The translations under genes were made by a program, and so were the position numbers. From the NCBI RefSeq assembly GCF_009299835.1, contig NZ_VKCZ01000019.1, forward strand, positions 124,001 to 188,000: a DNA stretch of 64,000 nucleotides, read 5' to 3'. Shown here piece by piece: positions 43,701 to 52,722 of this stretch. The first letter of the stretch is position 1. Each line of letters starts with the position of its first letter. The notes beneath the pieces were generated by a model, which was not told the DNA's origin, did not search any database, and saw only the letters and a program-made list of their open reading frames with translations. This stretch comes from Microlunatus speluncae (GTDB lineage: Bacteria; Actinomycetota; Actinomycetes; Propionibacteriales; Propionibacteriaceae).

Positions 43701-44714
43701 TCATGGTGCCGGGGAGACGGGCAGTTCCAGCCAACCGGCGCGGAAGTGCCAGTGGCGACCCTGGCGGAGATGATCATCGATCGCCCGTTCGAGCGACGTG
43801 GTGCGGGGCAGCCCGGAGGCGTCGCCCAGTGGTCGGCCGAAGATCGCCTCGACGGTGGGCTGGTCGCCGTTCGCGGGATCGGGATCGTCGAGCAGGGTGA
43901 ACCGGTCCTGGAATCGGAGGATGTTGGTGCCGGGGTCGAGATGGTCGCGGAGTTGGGGATCGAGCACCCAGGACACGCAGGTCGCCCACCGCAGCGGTTG
44001 TTCCTCCGGGAAGTGCGCGGCGAAGAAGTCGCGGGCGGCGGTCAGCGACTCGGTGCACGATTGCGGGGTCAGCCGGCCGCGGGGGATGTGGACCCCGAGC
44101 GCCAGGTCCCCCTTCGCCGGGCCGGCTTCGGTGTCGAACCAGCAGCGTTGGCGCTCGTACAGCAGCCGGCCCACCCGATAGAGCACGCCGCGGAAATGGG
44201 CGGTCAGCCACTGCTGCGCACTCAGCCCGCCGGTGCCGTTGATCGACCGGTGGTAGAACAACTGCGTCGCGAGCTCGGCCATGGTCGCCGTGGTGATGTC
44301 GTCCGGGATGCCGCGGGCGTTGTTGTGCGCCCGCAGTACGGCCACGTGGGCGAGGAACACCCAGACGTAGAAGTAGTGGCCGAGCGCCGGGGTCGGTGCC
44401 GGCCAACCGTCGACCGTGCCGTGGCCGCCCATGGTCTGCCGCAGTTCGTGGCAGCAACGTTCCAGCAGCCACCAGCGGTCGGGGTGCCGCTCCGGATCCG
44501 GCCGCTCCGCGGCGATCTCGGCCCGGTCCTCCGGCAGGACGCGCAGGCTGGTCAGCAGGTCGGTCAGCTCGTCGCCGGGGACGGTGACCGGCTCGGGCGG
44601 GGCGCCGAGGCGATCGAGCCGGGCCAGGACGGTTTCGCTGTCGGGCGGTAGGCCGAGCCGGTCCCTGAGGGCGGCCAGCTCCGCCGCCGGGCCGGTGGCT
44701 TCGTCAGCGGTCAT
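43701..44714 (-). CDS. GNAT-like acyltransferase (DUF5596 / GNAT_C type)
   Basis: 337 residues resembling the two-part DUF5596/GNAT_C family: a helical N-terminus (PAAELAALRDRLGLPPDSETVLARLDRLG) and a C-terminal domain with HYFYVWVFLAHVAVLRAHNNARGIPDD, ALGVHIPRGRLTPQSC and TCVSWVLDPQLRDHL. Members are predicted acyltransferases with unknown substrate and often sit in sugar-utilisation loci, as here. An AT-rich 23-bp palindrome lies 14 bases before ATG 44714. Confidence 0.82.
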   Translation of the reverse strand: MTADEATGPAAELAALRDRLGLPPDSETVLARLDRLGAPPEPVTVPGDELTDLLTSLRVLPEDRAEIAAERPDPERHPDRWWLLERCCHELRQTMGGHGTVDGWPAPTPALGHYFYVWVFLAHVAVLRAHNNARGIPDDITTATMAELATQLFYHRSINGTGGLSAQQWLTAHFRGVLYRVGRLLYERQRCWFDTEAGPAKGDLALGVHIPRGRLTPQSCTESLTAARDFFAAHFPEEQPLRWATCVSWVLDPQLRDHLDPGTNILRFQDRFTLLDDPDPANGDQPTVEAIFGRPLGDASGLPRTTSLERAIDDHLRQGRHWHFRAGWLELPVSPAP

Positions 44715-44727
44715 GGCTGCCCTCCAA

Positions 44728-44750
44728 TAGTTTCGATATATCGGAAACTA
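44728..44750. promoter_or_regulatory. AT-rich near-perfect palindrome before the GNAT-like gene
   Basis: The 23-bp site has TAGTTTC on one side, a central CGATATATCG and GAAACTA on the other, with one asymmetric base. It carries GTTTC/GAAAC half-sites like the site at 45871-45882 before the LacI gene upstream. Probably an operator overlapping the promoter. Confidence 0.65.
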
Positions 44751-44821
44751 ATTCAGCTTATTGGAGAGTCTAGGGCTTGGTTGGTCGGCCGCCAAGGCTG
44801 AGGGAACGAGCAGGTTGTTGA

Positions 44822-45850
44822 TCAGTGGGGGCCGGACTCGTCGGTCGAGGCTCGGGCCACCAGATGGCAGGCCACGCGTTCGACACCGGAGTGCGGTTGG
44901 CCGGCGATGGCGTCGAGGAGGCGGCGGGCGGCCAGGCGGCCGACCTCGCCGAGGCCGAGGTCGATCGAGGTGAGGGGCGGGCGGGCACCTTCGGCGATGT
45001 ATTCCCAGTTGTCGGTGCCGATCAGGGCGACGTCGTCGGGGATCCGGCGGCCGGCGTCACGGAGGGCGTCGGCGGCGCCGCGTGCGAGAAGATCACTGCC
45101 GCAGTAGATCGCGTCAAGATCAGGATTGGAGCGGAGCAGGATCTGGGTGGCCTGCCGGCCCCAGGCCTCGGTCCAGCCGCCGTACCAGGGCTTGTCCAGC
45201 AGGGGGTGCCCGGCGGCATCCAGCACCTCGGCCAGCCCGGCGGCCCGGCGCCGCGCGGCGTCGAACCACTCCGGACCGGTGATGTGACCGACCGCTGTCC
45301 GGCCGAGCCGGATCAGATGATCACCGGCCAGCCGGCCGGCCGCCTCGTCGTCCACCACCACCGAACAGTCGGCCGGGTCGGCCGACGGGGTGAGCGCGTA
45401 GACCACCGGCACGTCGCGGTCCACGTGCAGCGGCGGTCGTTCGTTGGAGGTCCGGCCGGTCACAATGAAGCCGTCGACCCGGCGGCCGAGCAGCACCTCG
45501 ACGTAGTGCCGCTCCCGGATCGGATCGTCCCGACTGTCGCAGAGGAAGACCGACATCTGACCGGCGCCGAGCGCGTCCTCGGCGCCGAGCATGACCGGGA
45601 CGCTGAACCGCTCGAAGCTGTCGGTGGTGATCAAGCCGACCGTGTAACTGCGCCGCTCGAAGACACTGCGAGCCAGGGCGTTGGGCCGGAAGTCGATCTC
45701 CTCGGCGGCGGCCACGATCCGGGCCCGGGTGGTCGGGCTGATCTGCCCGGTGCCGTTGAGGGCCTTGGACACGGTGCCCGGCGAGACGCCGGCGCGGGCG
45801 GCGACATCGCGGACGGTGGCCCGAGTCGGCCCCGGTCGCTCCTTGTTCAC
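44822..45850 (-). CDS. LacI-family transcriptional regulator
   Basis: 342 residues. Helix-turn-helix ATVRDVAARAGVSPGTVSKALNGTGQIS, then a sugar-binding domain (VGLITTDSFERFSVPVMLGAEDAL, DLDAIYCGSDLLARG). GTG 45850 has AGGAGG 5 bases upstream, so the longer open frame upstream is not used. A perfect GTTTCCGGAAAC lies 21 bases before the start, which suggests autoregulation. It is followed on the same strand by the GNAT-like gene and is divergent from the alcohol dehydrogenase operon. Confidence 0.93.
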   Translation of the reverse strand: MNKERPGPTRATVRDVAARAGVSPGTVSKALNGTGQISPTTRARIVAAAEEIDFRPNALARSVFERRSYTVGLITTDSFERFSVPVMLGAEDALGAGQMSVFLCDSRDDPIRERHYVEVLLGRRVDGFIVTGRTSNERPPLHVDRDVPVVYALTPSADPADCSVVVDDEAAGRLAGDHLIRLGRTAVGHITGPEWFDAARRRAAGLAEVLDAAGHPLLDKPWYGGWTEAWGRQATQILLRSNPDLDAIYCGSDLLARGAADALRDAGRRIPDDVALIGTDNWEYIAEGARPPLTSIDLGLGEVGRLAARRLLDAIAGQPHSGVERVACHLVARASTDESGPH

Positions 45851-45870
45851 CGTACCTCCTGTTTCAGAAC

Positions 45871-45882
45871 GTTTCCGGAAAC
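45871..45882. promoter_or_regulatory. LacI-type operator GTTTCCGGAAAC
   Basis: A perfect 12-bp palindrome with central CG, placed between the LacI gene (start 45850) and the divergent dehydrogenase operon. Confidence 0.65.
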
Positions 45883-45978
45883 CTACCACGACGGATTGCC
45901 CGGTTGGTGAGGAGGTGAACTGAAAGCCTTGACCGCAAGGCCTTCGGGTTCCTAGGCTGTAGTGCAACATGTTTCCGT

Positions 45979-45998
45979 CATTTCCTGATCAGGGAATG
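45979..45998. promoter_or_regulatory. Palindrome upstream of the alcohol dehydrogenase operon
   Basis: CATTTCCTGATCAGGGAATG is a 20-bp palindrome with one mismatched pair, centred on TGATCA and 33 bases before ATG 46032. May be an operator of the operon. Confidence 0.5.
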
Positions 45999-46031
45999 GC
46001 TCGAATCTCAGGACGGTGAAGGGTCGTGTCG

Positions 46032-47039
46032 ATGACGGTCGAGGTGCCGAGGTTCCGCGGTAACGGGGTGATCGAGTTCGCGCCCCATGATTACCGGGAT
46101 CCGGGGCCGGGCGAGGTGCTGATCCGGATCGGGGCCAACGCGATCTGCGGCACCGACCGGAACGAGTACTTCAACGGCAGTCCGATCGTCCCCGGGCATG
46201 AGGCGGCCGGCGTGGTCGAAGCCACCGGCTCCGGGGTGGACGTGGGCACCGGCACTCCCGGCGTGATCTACCTGATGGACTTCTGCGGCGACTGCCGCAG
46301 CTGCCGGGTCGGGGCCACCAACCAGTGCTTCGCCAAGCGCGCCGACGTCGGGCAGAGCACCGACGGCGGTTACGGCCGGTATGCCCTGGTGCACGAGTCC
46401 AACTTCTTCCCGGTCGGCCCGGCCCTGCCGCTGGCAACCGCGACCATGCTGCTCGACGTGATGGGCACCAGCGGGCACGCGCTGGGCCGGGCGGAACGGA
46501 TCCGGGACGACATCGAGAGCCTCTACGTCGCCGGCGCCGGTCCGATCGGGCTCGGCCTGGTGGCGATGGCGGTGATCAGGTACGGCAGCGGATTCCCCAT
46601 CTACGTCAGCGATCTGAGCCCGTGGCGGGCCGAGTTCGCGGCGTCCTTCGGTGCCACCGTGGTCGACTCCGGCGACGAGGCGGCGCTCCGTGATCTTGCT
46701 CCGGACCTGGCATTCGACTCGACCGGCAAGACGGCCGCCCGCCGCACCGCGCTGGCCGCCGTGAGCAAACGCGGCGCGCTGATCTGCGTCGGTCACGGCG
46801 AGGGCCTCGAGCTCGACGTCTCCCGCGACCTGATCGCGCCCGAGCGGGCGGTGATCGGCAGCGAATACTTCCGCTACGACGAGCTGGCCGGCAACCTGCG
46901 TCTGCTCGAGGACAACCAGGAGCTGATCGAGCGGGTGATCACCCACCGGTTCGACGTGTCCCGGATCGGCGAGGCGTTCGAACTGTTCTGGTCCGGGCAG
47001 ACCGGCAAGGTCGTGATCACCCAGGAGCTGGACGGATGA
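46032..47039 (+). CDS. Zinc-dependent alcohol/polyol dehydrogenase (MDR family)
   Basis: 335 residues. Catalytic-zinc Cys in CGTDRNEYF and GHEAAG, a structural-zinc cluster FCGDCRSCRVGATNQC, and a Rossmann motif (YVAGAGPIGLGLVAMA). It probably oxidises a sugar alcohol or sugar with NAD(P). ATG 46032 sits 8 bases after GAAGGG; GTG 46026 is also possible. The next gene overlaps by 4 bases, forming an operon with the oxidoreductase and probably the ABC importer. Confidence 0.92.
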   Translation: MTVEVPRFRGNGVIEFAPHDYRDPGPGEVLIRIGANAICGTDRNEYFNGSPIVPGHEAAGVVEATGSGVDVGTGTPGVIYLMDFCGDCRSCRVGATNQCFAKRADVGQSTDGGYGRYALVHESNFFPVGPALPLATATMLLDVMGTSGHALGRAERIRDDIESLYVAGAGPIGLGLVAMAVIRYGSGFPIYVSDLSPWRAEFAASFGATVVDSGDEAALRDLAPDLAFDSTGKTAARRTALAAVSKRGALICVGHGEGLELDVSRDLIAPERAVIGSEYFRYDELAGNLRLLEDNQELIERVITHRFDVSRIGEAFELFWSGQTGKVVITQELDG

Positions 47040-48025
47040 CCGCGGCGCTGAAGGTGGCGGTGGTCGGCGCCGGCGGTTGGGGCACCCAACACGCCCGGAT
47101 CTTCGCCGGCCGCGCCGACACCGACCTGGTCGGCGTGCTCGGGCGCAACCCCGAGCGCACCGCCGCCCGGGCCGCGGCGTTCGGCACCCGGCCGTACACG
47201 GACCTGGCGATCATGCTCGAGCGGGAGCGGCCGGACCTGGTGTCGGTCTGCCTGCCCAACGAAGATCACTACGAGGTGACCCTGCGACTGATCGAGGCCG
47301 GAATCGCCCTGCTGGTGGAGAAACCGCTCGTGTTCGAGCTGAACCAGGCCGATTCCTTGATCGACAGCGCCGAACGGGCCGGGATCTTCTTCGCGATCAA
47401 TTTCAACCACCGCTACGCCGAGCCGGTGGTCCGGGCCAAGGCAGCGATCGACGCCGGGGAGCTGGGCGAGCTCAACTTCCTCACCTGGCGCTTCGGCGGC
47501 GAGCCGAACCTCGGCGCGTCGGCCCACGGCAATCTGATCGAGACCCAGTGTCACGGCTTCGACCTGCTGGAGCACCTGGCCGGGCCGATCACCTCGTTGA
47601 CCGCCCAGTTCGGGCCGCTGGTCGACGGCTCGCACCGCGATCTCGCGCTCACGCTGGGCTTTGCGAGCGGGGCGGTCGGCACCATGCTCGGCAGCTACGG
47701 CTCGTCGTACGCCTATCCGGGATCGCAGCTGGTCGAGCTCAACGGCACCCTCGGCCGGGCCACGATCGAGGACACGGTCCGGCGGTTGACGATCTCCAAG
47801 TCCGGCGACGACGTGGCCCGGGTCTGGCAGGCCGGCTACTTCGACGACGAGGCGCGCTCGTTCCACGGCACGTTCGACCGGCATGTCGAGGCGGTGATCA
47901 CCGCGCTGCGGGCCGGGGCGCCGCCGCCGGTCCACGCCACGGCCGGTCGGCGGGCGCTGCAGCTGGCACAGGCGGCGATCACGTCGAACGAGACCGGACG
48001 ACGGATCGAAACTCCGATGGACTGA
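47036..48025 (+). CDS. Gfo/Idh/MocA family oxidoreductase
   Basis: 329 residues. Rossmann start VAVVGAGGWGTQHARIF, EKPL catalytic motif (LLVEKPLVFEL), and the downstream substrate domain with Asp/His (TQCHGFDLLEHL). NAD(P)-dependent oxidation of a cyclic sugar or polyol is the family role. Coupled to the upstream dehydrogenase (ATGA). The stop is followed by a dispersed hairpin repeat. Confidence 0.93.
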   Translation: MTAALKVAVVGAGGWGTQHARIFAGRADTDLVGVLGRNPERTAARAAAFGTRPYTDLAIMLERERPDLVSVCLPNEDHYEVTLRLIEAGIALLVEKPLVFELNQADSLIDSAERAGIFFAINFNHRYAEPVVRAKAAIDAGELGELNFLTWRFGGEPNLGASAHGNLIETQCHGFDLLEHLAGPITSLTAQFGPLVDGSHRDLALTLGFASGAVGTMLGSYGSSYAYPGSQLVELNGTLGRATIEDTVRRLTISKSGDDVARVWQAGYFDDEARSFHGTFDRHVEAVITALRAGAPPPVHATAGRRALQLAQAAITSNETGRRIETPMD

Positions 48026-48034
48026 GCCGGCGTT

Positions 48035-48114
48035 CTTGTTTCGTTCCCTGAGCCTGTCGAAGGGCACCGGTCAGTGGCTTGCCCAACGACCAAGCTCAGG
48101 GAACGAAGAACAAG
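48035..48114. repeat. GTTCCCTGAG-type inverted repeat before the sugar ABC importer
   Basis: CTTGTTTCGTTCCCTGAGC (48035-48053) pairs with 48094-48114 apart from a 2-base bulge; CTGTCGAAGGG follows the left arm. It belongs to the family of GTTCCCTGAGCCTGTCGAAGGG words that also fills 53793-54726 and 58682-58719. Confidence 0.8.
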
Positions 48115-48160
48115 ATCATCGGCTAAGGAAACGAACGAACCAAGCTCAAAGGAGAGTGTC

Positions 48161-49579
48161 ATGGCCACACCCTGGCGACCGAGTCGCCGCAGTCTGCTCC
48201 GGGCCGGCGCGGTGACCGCCGCCGGCCTCGCGACCGGCGGTCTCGCCGGCTGCGGCGGCAGTTCGCTGGACTCCCGCGGTGGAGGCGGCAACGACGACAG
48301 CGGCGGATCCGGCGGCGGGCCGGCGAACATGCAGTTCATGTTCTGGGGCTCGACCGAGGAGCGCAAGGCGATCTCGGAGATGCTGGCGACGTTCAAGCAG
48401 GAGAAGCCGGACGTCACGATCAAGCCGCTGTTCACGCCGGCCGACTACGACACCAAGCTGAACGCGCTGGTGGCCAGCAACCGGGCGCCCGACCTGTGCT
48501 ACATGAACGCCGGGATGGGCTATCGGCTGGCCGAACAGGGCAAGCTGGTCGACCTGTTCCCGTACTTCGACAAGTATCCGGACCTCGCCAATCGCTTGCC
48601 GGGAACGTATTTCTGGTGGGACGAGAACAAGACCTACGGCACTCAGAGTGCCAACGAGTCGATGCAGCTGTTCTACAGCAAGGCCGCGTTCGACGAGGCC
48701 GGGGTCGGCTATCCGCCGGCGGTCGCCGATCAGGCCTGGTCCTGGGACGACTTCGTCCAGAACGCCTACCGGCTGACTCTTGATCAAGAAGGCCGGCGGC
48801 CGGACGAGAGCGGCTTCGACCCGAAGAAGATCAGGCAGTACGGCGTCTCCACCGGCTGGTGGCACGGCAGCTGGTATCCGCTGCTGCTCAGCCGCGGGGT
48901 GGACCTGACCGACGAGGCCGGCACCCGGACCATGATCGACTCGGCCGAGGCGGTCGGCGTGTTCCAGGATCTCGCCGACCTGATGTACGTGCACCGGGTG
49001 GCCCCGACGCCGACCCAGCTGGGCAACAACGCGCCGAGCACGACGGTGCAGCTGAAGACCCGGCGGGTGGCGATGGCGGTCGACGGCCAGTGGACGCTGC
49101 TCGACCTGGCCCGCGGCGACCTGCAGTTCGGCATCGGCGTGCTGCCCAGCCACGGCACCCCGATGACCACGACGATGGGCGGCGCGACGGCGATCTTCGC
49201 CTCGACCAAGCACCAAGAGGAGGCGGTCGAGTTCTACCTCTTCCACGACAATCCGGAGAAGGTGAACCTGTTCGCCAACGGCCTCTGGATGCCGCTGGAG
49301 ACCAAGTACTACCAGGATCAGGCCGCGATCGACCTGTGGACCAAGAACGACGTGCACCCGCCGGAATACCGGACCGCGGTGATCGACTACACGCTGAACA
49401 ACTCCAAGGTCACCTGTTACCAACGACTGAAGGACATCGACGCGATCGACAAGGTGCTCACCCCGGCGCTGCAGGTGGTGCAACAGGGGAAGCAGCCGGC
49501 CGCCGAGGTGCTGAAGCCGCTGGCGCAGAAGCTCAACGGCGGCCTGCTCAAGGGTCGCTATCCGTCAGGGCCGGCGTGA
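48161..49579 (+). CDS. Extracellular sugar-binding lipoprotein (ABC importer)
   Basis: 472 residues. Twin-Arg plus lipobox signal (RPSRRSLLRAGAVTAAGLATGGLAGC), then a type 1 sugar-binding protein (FMFWGSTEERKAISEMLATFKQEKPDVTI, APDLCYMNAG). It delivers a sugar to the two permeases that follow. AAAGGAGAG before ATG 48161 is a strong site. The stop overlaps the GTG of the permease. Confidence 0.93.
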   Translation: MATPWRPSRRSLLRAGAVTAAGLATGGLAGCGGSSLDSRGGGGNDDSGGSGGGPANMQFMFWGSTEERKAISEMLATFKQEKPDVTIKPLFTPADYDTKLNALVASNRAPDLCYMNAGMGYRLAEQGKLVDLFPYFDKYPDLANRLPGTYFWWDENKTYGTQSANESMQLFYSKAAFDEAGVGYPPAVADQAWSWDDFVQNAYRLTLDQEGRRPDESGFDPKKIRQYGVSTGWWHGSWYPLLLSRGVDLTDEAGTRTMIDSAEAVGVFQDLADLMYVHRVAPTPTQLGNNAPSTTVQLKTRRVAMAVDGQWTLLDLARGDLQFGIGVLPSHGTPMTTTMGGATAIFASTKHQEEAVEFYLFHDNPEKVNLFANGLWMPLETKYYQDQAAIDLWTKNDVHPPEYRTAVIDYTLNNSKVTCYQRLKDIDAIDKVLTPALQVVQQGKQPAAEVLKPLAQKLNGGLLKGRYPSGPA

Positions 49580-50504
49580 CCGCCACGGCCCTCTGCCACG
49601 GCACCCGCCGCGGTCGCTCCGGCCTGATCCGGACCGAGCGGCGCTGGGGGATCGTGCTGGCGCTACCGGCGGTGCTGGGCTTCGTGATCTTCACCATCGG
49701 CCCGATGATCGCGTCGTTCTTCTTCAGCCTGACCGAGTGGGTGATCGGCGCGCCGCCGGCGTTCGTCGGGATCGGCAACTATCAAAGCTGGCCCGGGACG
49801 ACCTGTTCTGGCAGTCGCTCGGCGTCACCAGCTACTACACCCTGGCCGCGGTCCCGTTGGTGATCATCGTCGGCTTCGTGGTGGCGCTGCTGGTCAACCA
49901 CGGCTTCCGCGGCCGGTCGTTCTGGCGGACGGTCTACTACCTGCCGACCCTGGTGCCGGCCGTGGCCAGCGCGGTGCTCTGGATCTGGATCTTCAACCCC
50001 GAGTTCGGCCTGTTCAACACCGTGCTGTCGGGCGCCGGACTGCCCACGTCGAACTGGATCTACAGCGAGGAGTCGGCCGTCCCGTCGCTGGTGATCATGA
50101 ACACCTGGGGCTTCGGCAATGCGATGGTGATCTTCCTGGCCGGGCTGCAGGGGGTGCCGCGGCAGCTGTACGAGGCGGTGTCGATCGACGGCGGGGGAGC
50201 GTGGGCGCGGTTCCGGCACGTCACGCTCCCCTTCATGACGCCGACGATCTTCTACAACCTGGTCACCGGCATCATCGGCACCTTCCAGGTCTTCAACCAG
50301 GCCTACGTGATGACTCAGGGCGGGCCGAACAACGCCACTCTGTTCTACATCTATTACCTGTATCGGACCGCCTTCACCGAGAGCAACATGGGTTACGCCA
50401 GCGCGCTGGCCTGGGTGCTGTTCCTGATCGTGCTGGTGATCACGGTGCTGCTGTTTCGCAACGCCCGCCGCTGGGTCTACTACGAGAGCGCCGGAGGTCG
50501 ATGA
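49576..50504 (+). pseudogene. Sugar ABC permease (MalF type), frameshifted
   Basis: From GTG 49576 the first frame encodes VTATALCHG and TM1 (WGIVLALPAVLGFVIFTIGPMIASFFFSLTEW) up to FVGIGNYQ. It then turns to nonsense and stops at 49863. The rest of the permease continues in another frame from KLARDDLFWQSLGVTSYYTL to the end, including the EAA loop (YEAVSIDGGGAWARFRHVTLP). The switch is at the AAA of 49784-49786; one extra A there would restore GNYQKLARDD. So a one-base deletion, or a base-calling error, splits an otherwise complete gene of about 310 residues. Both neighbours are intact. Confidence 0.88.
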
Positions 50505-51406
50505 TGAGCGGGCTCCTGGAACGCACGCCGATCACCCGGGCCCGGGTCGCGCCGATGCCGCGTCGCCGGCGGAGCACGACGGCGAGCAAGATCGGCACCG
50601 CTCTGCTCTGGCTGGTGCTGATCATCGGCGCCGCGGCGATGCTGGTGCCGTTCGTCTGGCTGGTCCGCAGCGCACTGATGAACGACAGCCAGATCTTCGT
50701 CTCGCCGCCGGAGTGGATCCCGAATCCCTTCGCCTGGTCCAATTTCACCGAGGCGCTGACCGCCCAGCCGTTCCTGCGCTACTTCCTCAACACCATGATC
50801 ATCGAGGTCTTCGTGGTGGTCGGCACGGTGCTCACCTGTTCGGTGGCCGCGTTCAGTTTCGCCCGGCTGCGCTGGCGCGGCCGCAACGTCGTCTTCGGGC
50901 TGCTGCTGACCGGCGTGATGCTGCCGTACGCGGTGACGTTGATCCCGACCTTCGTCATGTGGGGCACGCTCGGCATGCTGGACACGTTTGTGCCGTTGAT
51001 CGTGCCGTCCTGGTTCGGCGGTGGGATCTTCAACATCTTCCTGATGCGGCAGTTCTTCCTGACCATCCCGTTCGAGCTGGACGAGGCCGCCTACATCGAC
51101 GGGGCCAGCCCGTGGCGGGTGTTCTGGACGATCATCATGCCGAACTCGAAGCCGGTGATCGTGGTCGTCGTGATCTTCACCTTCATCGGTGTCTGGAACG
51201 ACTTCCTCGGCCCGCTGCTCTACCTGAGCGACGAGTCGTCGTTCACCCTGGCGCTCGGCCTGGCCACCTTCCAGAGCACGTACACCGCACAATGGGGCTA
51301 CCTGATGGCCGCCTCACTGGTGGTGATCCTGCCGATCATCGTGTTGTTCTTCGTGCTCCAGCGCTATTTCGTCGAGGGTGTGACGCTGACCGGCGTCAAG
51401 GGCTGA
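50501..51406 (+). CDS. Sugar ABC permease (MalG type)
   Basis: 301 residues with six helices and the EAA loop DEAAYIDGASPWRVFWTIIMPNSKP. It completes the importer with the lipoprotein at 48161 and the frameshifted permease. ATG 50501 overlaps the previous stop (ATGA) and follows GGAGG. No ATPase is present, as usual for CUT1 systems that share MsiK. Its last 11 bases overlap the convergent TetR gene. Confidence 0.93.
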   Translation: MMSGLLERTPITRARVAPMPRRRRSTTASKIGTALLWLVLIIGAAAMLVPFVWLVRSALMNDSQIFVSPPEWIPNPFAWSNFTEALTAQPFLRYFLNTMIIEVFVVVGTVLTCSVAAFSFARLRWRGRNVVFGLLLTGVMLPYAVTLIPTFVMWGTLGMLDTFVPLIVPSWFGGGIFNIFLMRQFFLTIPFELDEAAYIDGASPWRVFWTIIMPNSKPVIVVVVIFTFIGVWNDFLGPLLYLSDESSFTLALGLATFQSTYTAQWGYLMAASLVVILPIIVLFFVLQRYFVEGVTLTGVKG

Positions 51407-51974
51407 CCGATCGGTCGTCGCGGCTGCGGTACGTGAGCAGCCCGTCGACCCCGCGCAGAAAGGTCTCGCAGATCGGCTTCGGGTCGGTCAGGCAGCCGGC
51501 CGCCATCGCGCCGTCGCGCAGCATCACGAAGTGCCGGGCGGCTGGCTCCGGATCGGGTTTGCCGGTCGCGATCATGAGCTCGGTGATCAGTTCCAGGAAC
51601 CACTGGCGGTGCCGGAGGACCGCCTGGTGGACCGGATGGGCCGGGTCCGGAAACTCGGCGGCGGCGTTGAGGAACGCACAGCCACGGAACCCGGGGCTCC
51701 GGATGTCGTCGGCGATGGCCCGGCCGACGGTCCGGATGGTGTCCTCGGGGGAGAGGTCCTGGGCCCGCGCGTCGCGTGCTCGGGCTCGCAACGCCTCGTC
51801 GGCCTGGGTCAGGTAGGCGACGACCAGATCGTCCTTGCCGGGGAAGTGCCGATAGAGCGTGGCCCGGGTGACCCCCGCGGTGGCGACGACGCGATCGACG
51901 CCGACGGAGTGGAGCCCCTCGGCGTAGAACAGTTCGCTCGCCGTACGAAGTAGTCGCGCTCGCGCTTCCGACAT
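51396..51974 (-). CDS. TetR-family regulator
   Basis: 192 residues. Helix-turn-helix ARLLRTASELFYAEGLHSVGVDRVVATAGVTRATLYRHFPGKDDLV, then a TetR_C-type ligand domain with FRGCAFLNAAAEFPDPAHPV. Divergent from the DUF308 protein; the gap holds a GAACGTTC-centred palindrome. Probably regulates that gene and itself. Confidence 0.92.
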   Translation of the reverse strand: MSEARARLLRTASELFYAEGLHSVGVDRVVATAGVTRATLYRHFPGKDDLVVAYLTQADEALRARARDARAQDLSPEDTIRTVGRAIADDIRSPGFRGCAFLNAAAEFPDPAHPVHQAVLRHRQWFLELITELMIATGKPDPEPAARHFVMLRDGAMAAGCLTDPKPICETFLRGVDGLLTYRSRDDRSVSP

Positions 51975-52011
51975 TCCTGACTCCTCCCCGGGTTCGGGTC
52001 ACGAGGCTAGC

Positions 52012-52029
52012 AGACAGAACGTTCGGTCT
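52012..52029. promoter_or_regulatory. TetR-type operator candidate
   Basis: AGACAGAACGTTCGGTCT is an 18-bp near-palindrome (AGAC/GTCT outside, GAACGTTC inside) 38 bases from the tetR start. A related half, GACCGATCGTTCTTTC, lies 38 bases further on toward the DUF308 gene. Confidence 0.55.
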
Positions 52030-52127
52030 TGACAGGTCGGGCATCGAGGGATCAATCTAGTGACGAGACCGATCGTTCTTTCTCTTTCGATCTCAATCCA
52101 TCGCCCGATCATCGAAAAGAGGCACCG

Positions 52128-52694
52128 ATGTCCACTTCCGTCGCCAACGCCCCGGCCGCCGCCGAATCGGCCCGCGGCACCAAGGCTCTGCGCACCCTGT
52201 ATTACGTCCGGTTCGGGTTCGCCGTCGTCTGGGCCGGCCTGCTCCTGCTCACCGCCTCGGCGCTCGGCCCGGTCAGCATCGCCCTGCTGGTGCTCTATCC
52301 CTTGTTCGACGTTGCCGCGGCGGTGATCGACTTCCGCTCCTCGGGTGCCACCCGCCCGCGAGCGCCGCTGTACGTCAACATGGCACTGAGCCTGATCACC
52401 GCCGTCGGTCTCGCCGTCGCCGCGACGTCCGGCATCCCCGCCGTGCTGCGGGTGTGGGGCCTCTGGGCGATCACCGCCGGGATCGTGCAGTTGATCATCG
52501 CGATCCAGCGCTACCGGCTCGGCGGCCAGTGGGCGATGATCCTCAGCGGCGGGATCTCCGTCCTGGCCGGCACCACCTTCATCCTGCAGGCCGGCGGCGC
52601 CAACGCCTCACTCACCACCCTCGCCGGTTACGCGACCCTCGGCGGCGTGTTCTTCCTGATCTCCGCGATCCGACTGCACCGCCGCGCGAGCTGA
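52128..52694 (+). CDS. HdeD/DUF308-like membrane protein
   Basis: 188 residues with six helices in three pairs (YYVRFGFAVVWAGLLLLTASAL, VSIALLVLYPLFDVAAAVIDF, GIPAVLRVWGLWAITAGIVQLIIAIQRYR, AMILSGGISVLAGTTFIL). Function unknown in this class. ATG 52128 follows AAAAGAGG. Divergent from a TetR gene. Confidence 0.87.
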   Translation: MSTSVANAPAAAESARGTKALRTLYYVRFGFAVVWAGLLLLTASALGPVSIALLVLYPLFDVAAAVIDFRSSGATRPRAPLYVNMALSLITAVGLAVAATSGIPAVLRVWGLWAITAGIVQLIIAIQRYRLGGQWAMILSGGISVLAGTTFILQAGGANASLTTLAGYATLGGVFFLISAIRLHRRAS

Positions 52695-52722
52695 GCCGCT
52701 GGGGGCGCTAGCGTCCTGCATC

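Noticed and set aside
49737-49863. Programmed -1 ribosomal frameshift in the permease gene
   Set aside because: No slippery heptamer or following stem is evident at TATCAAAGC; a one-base deletion or sequence error is simpler.
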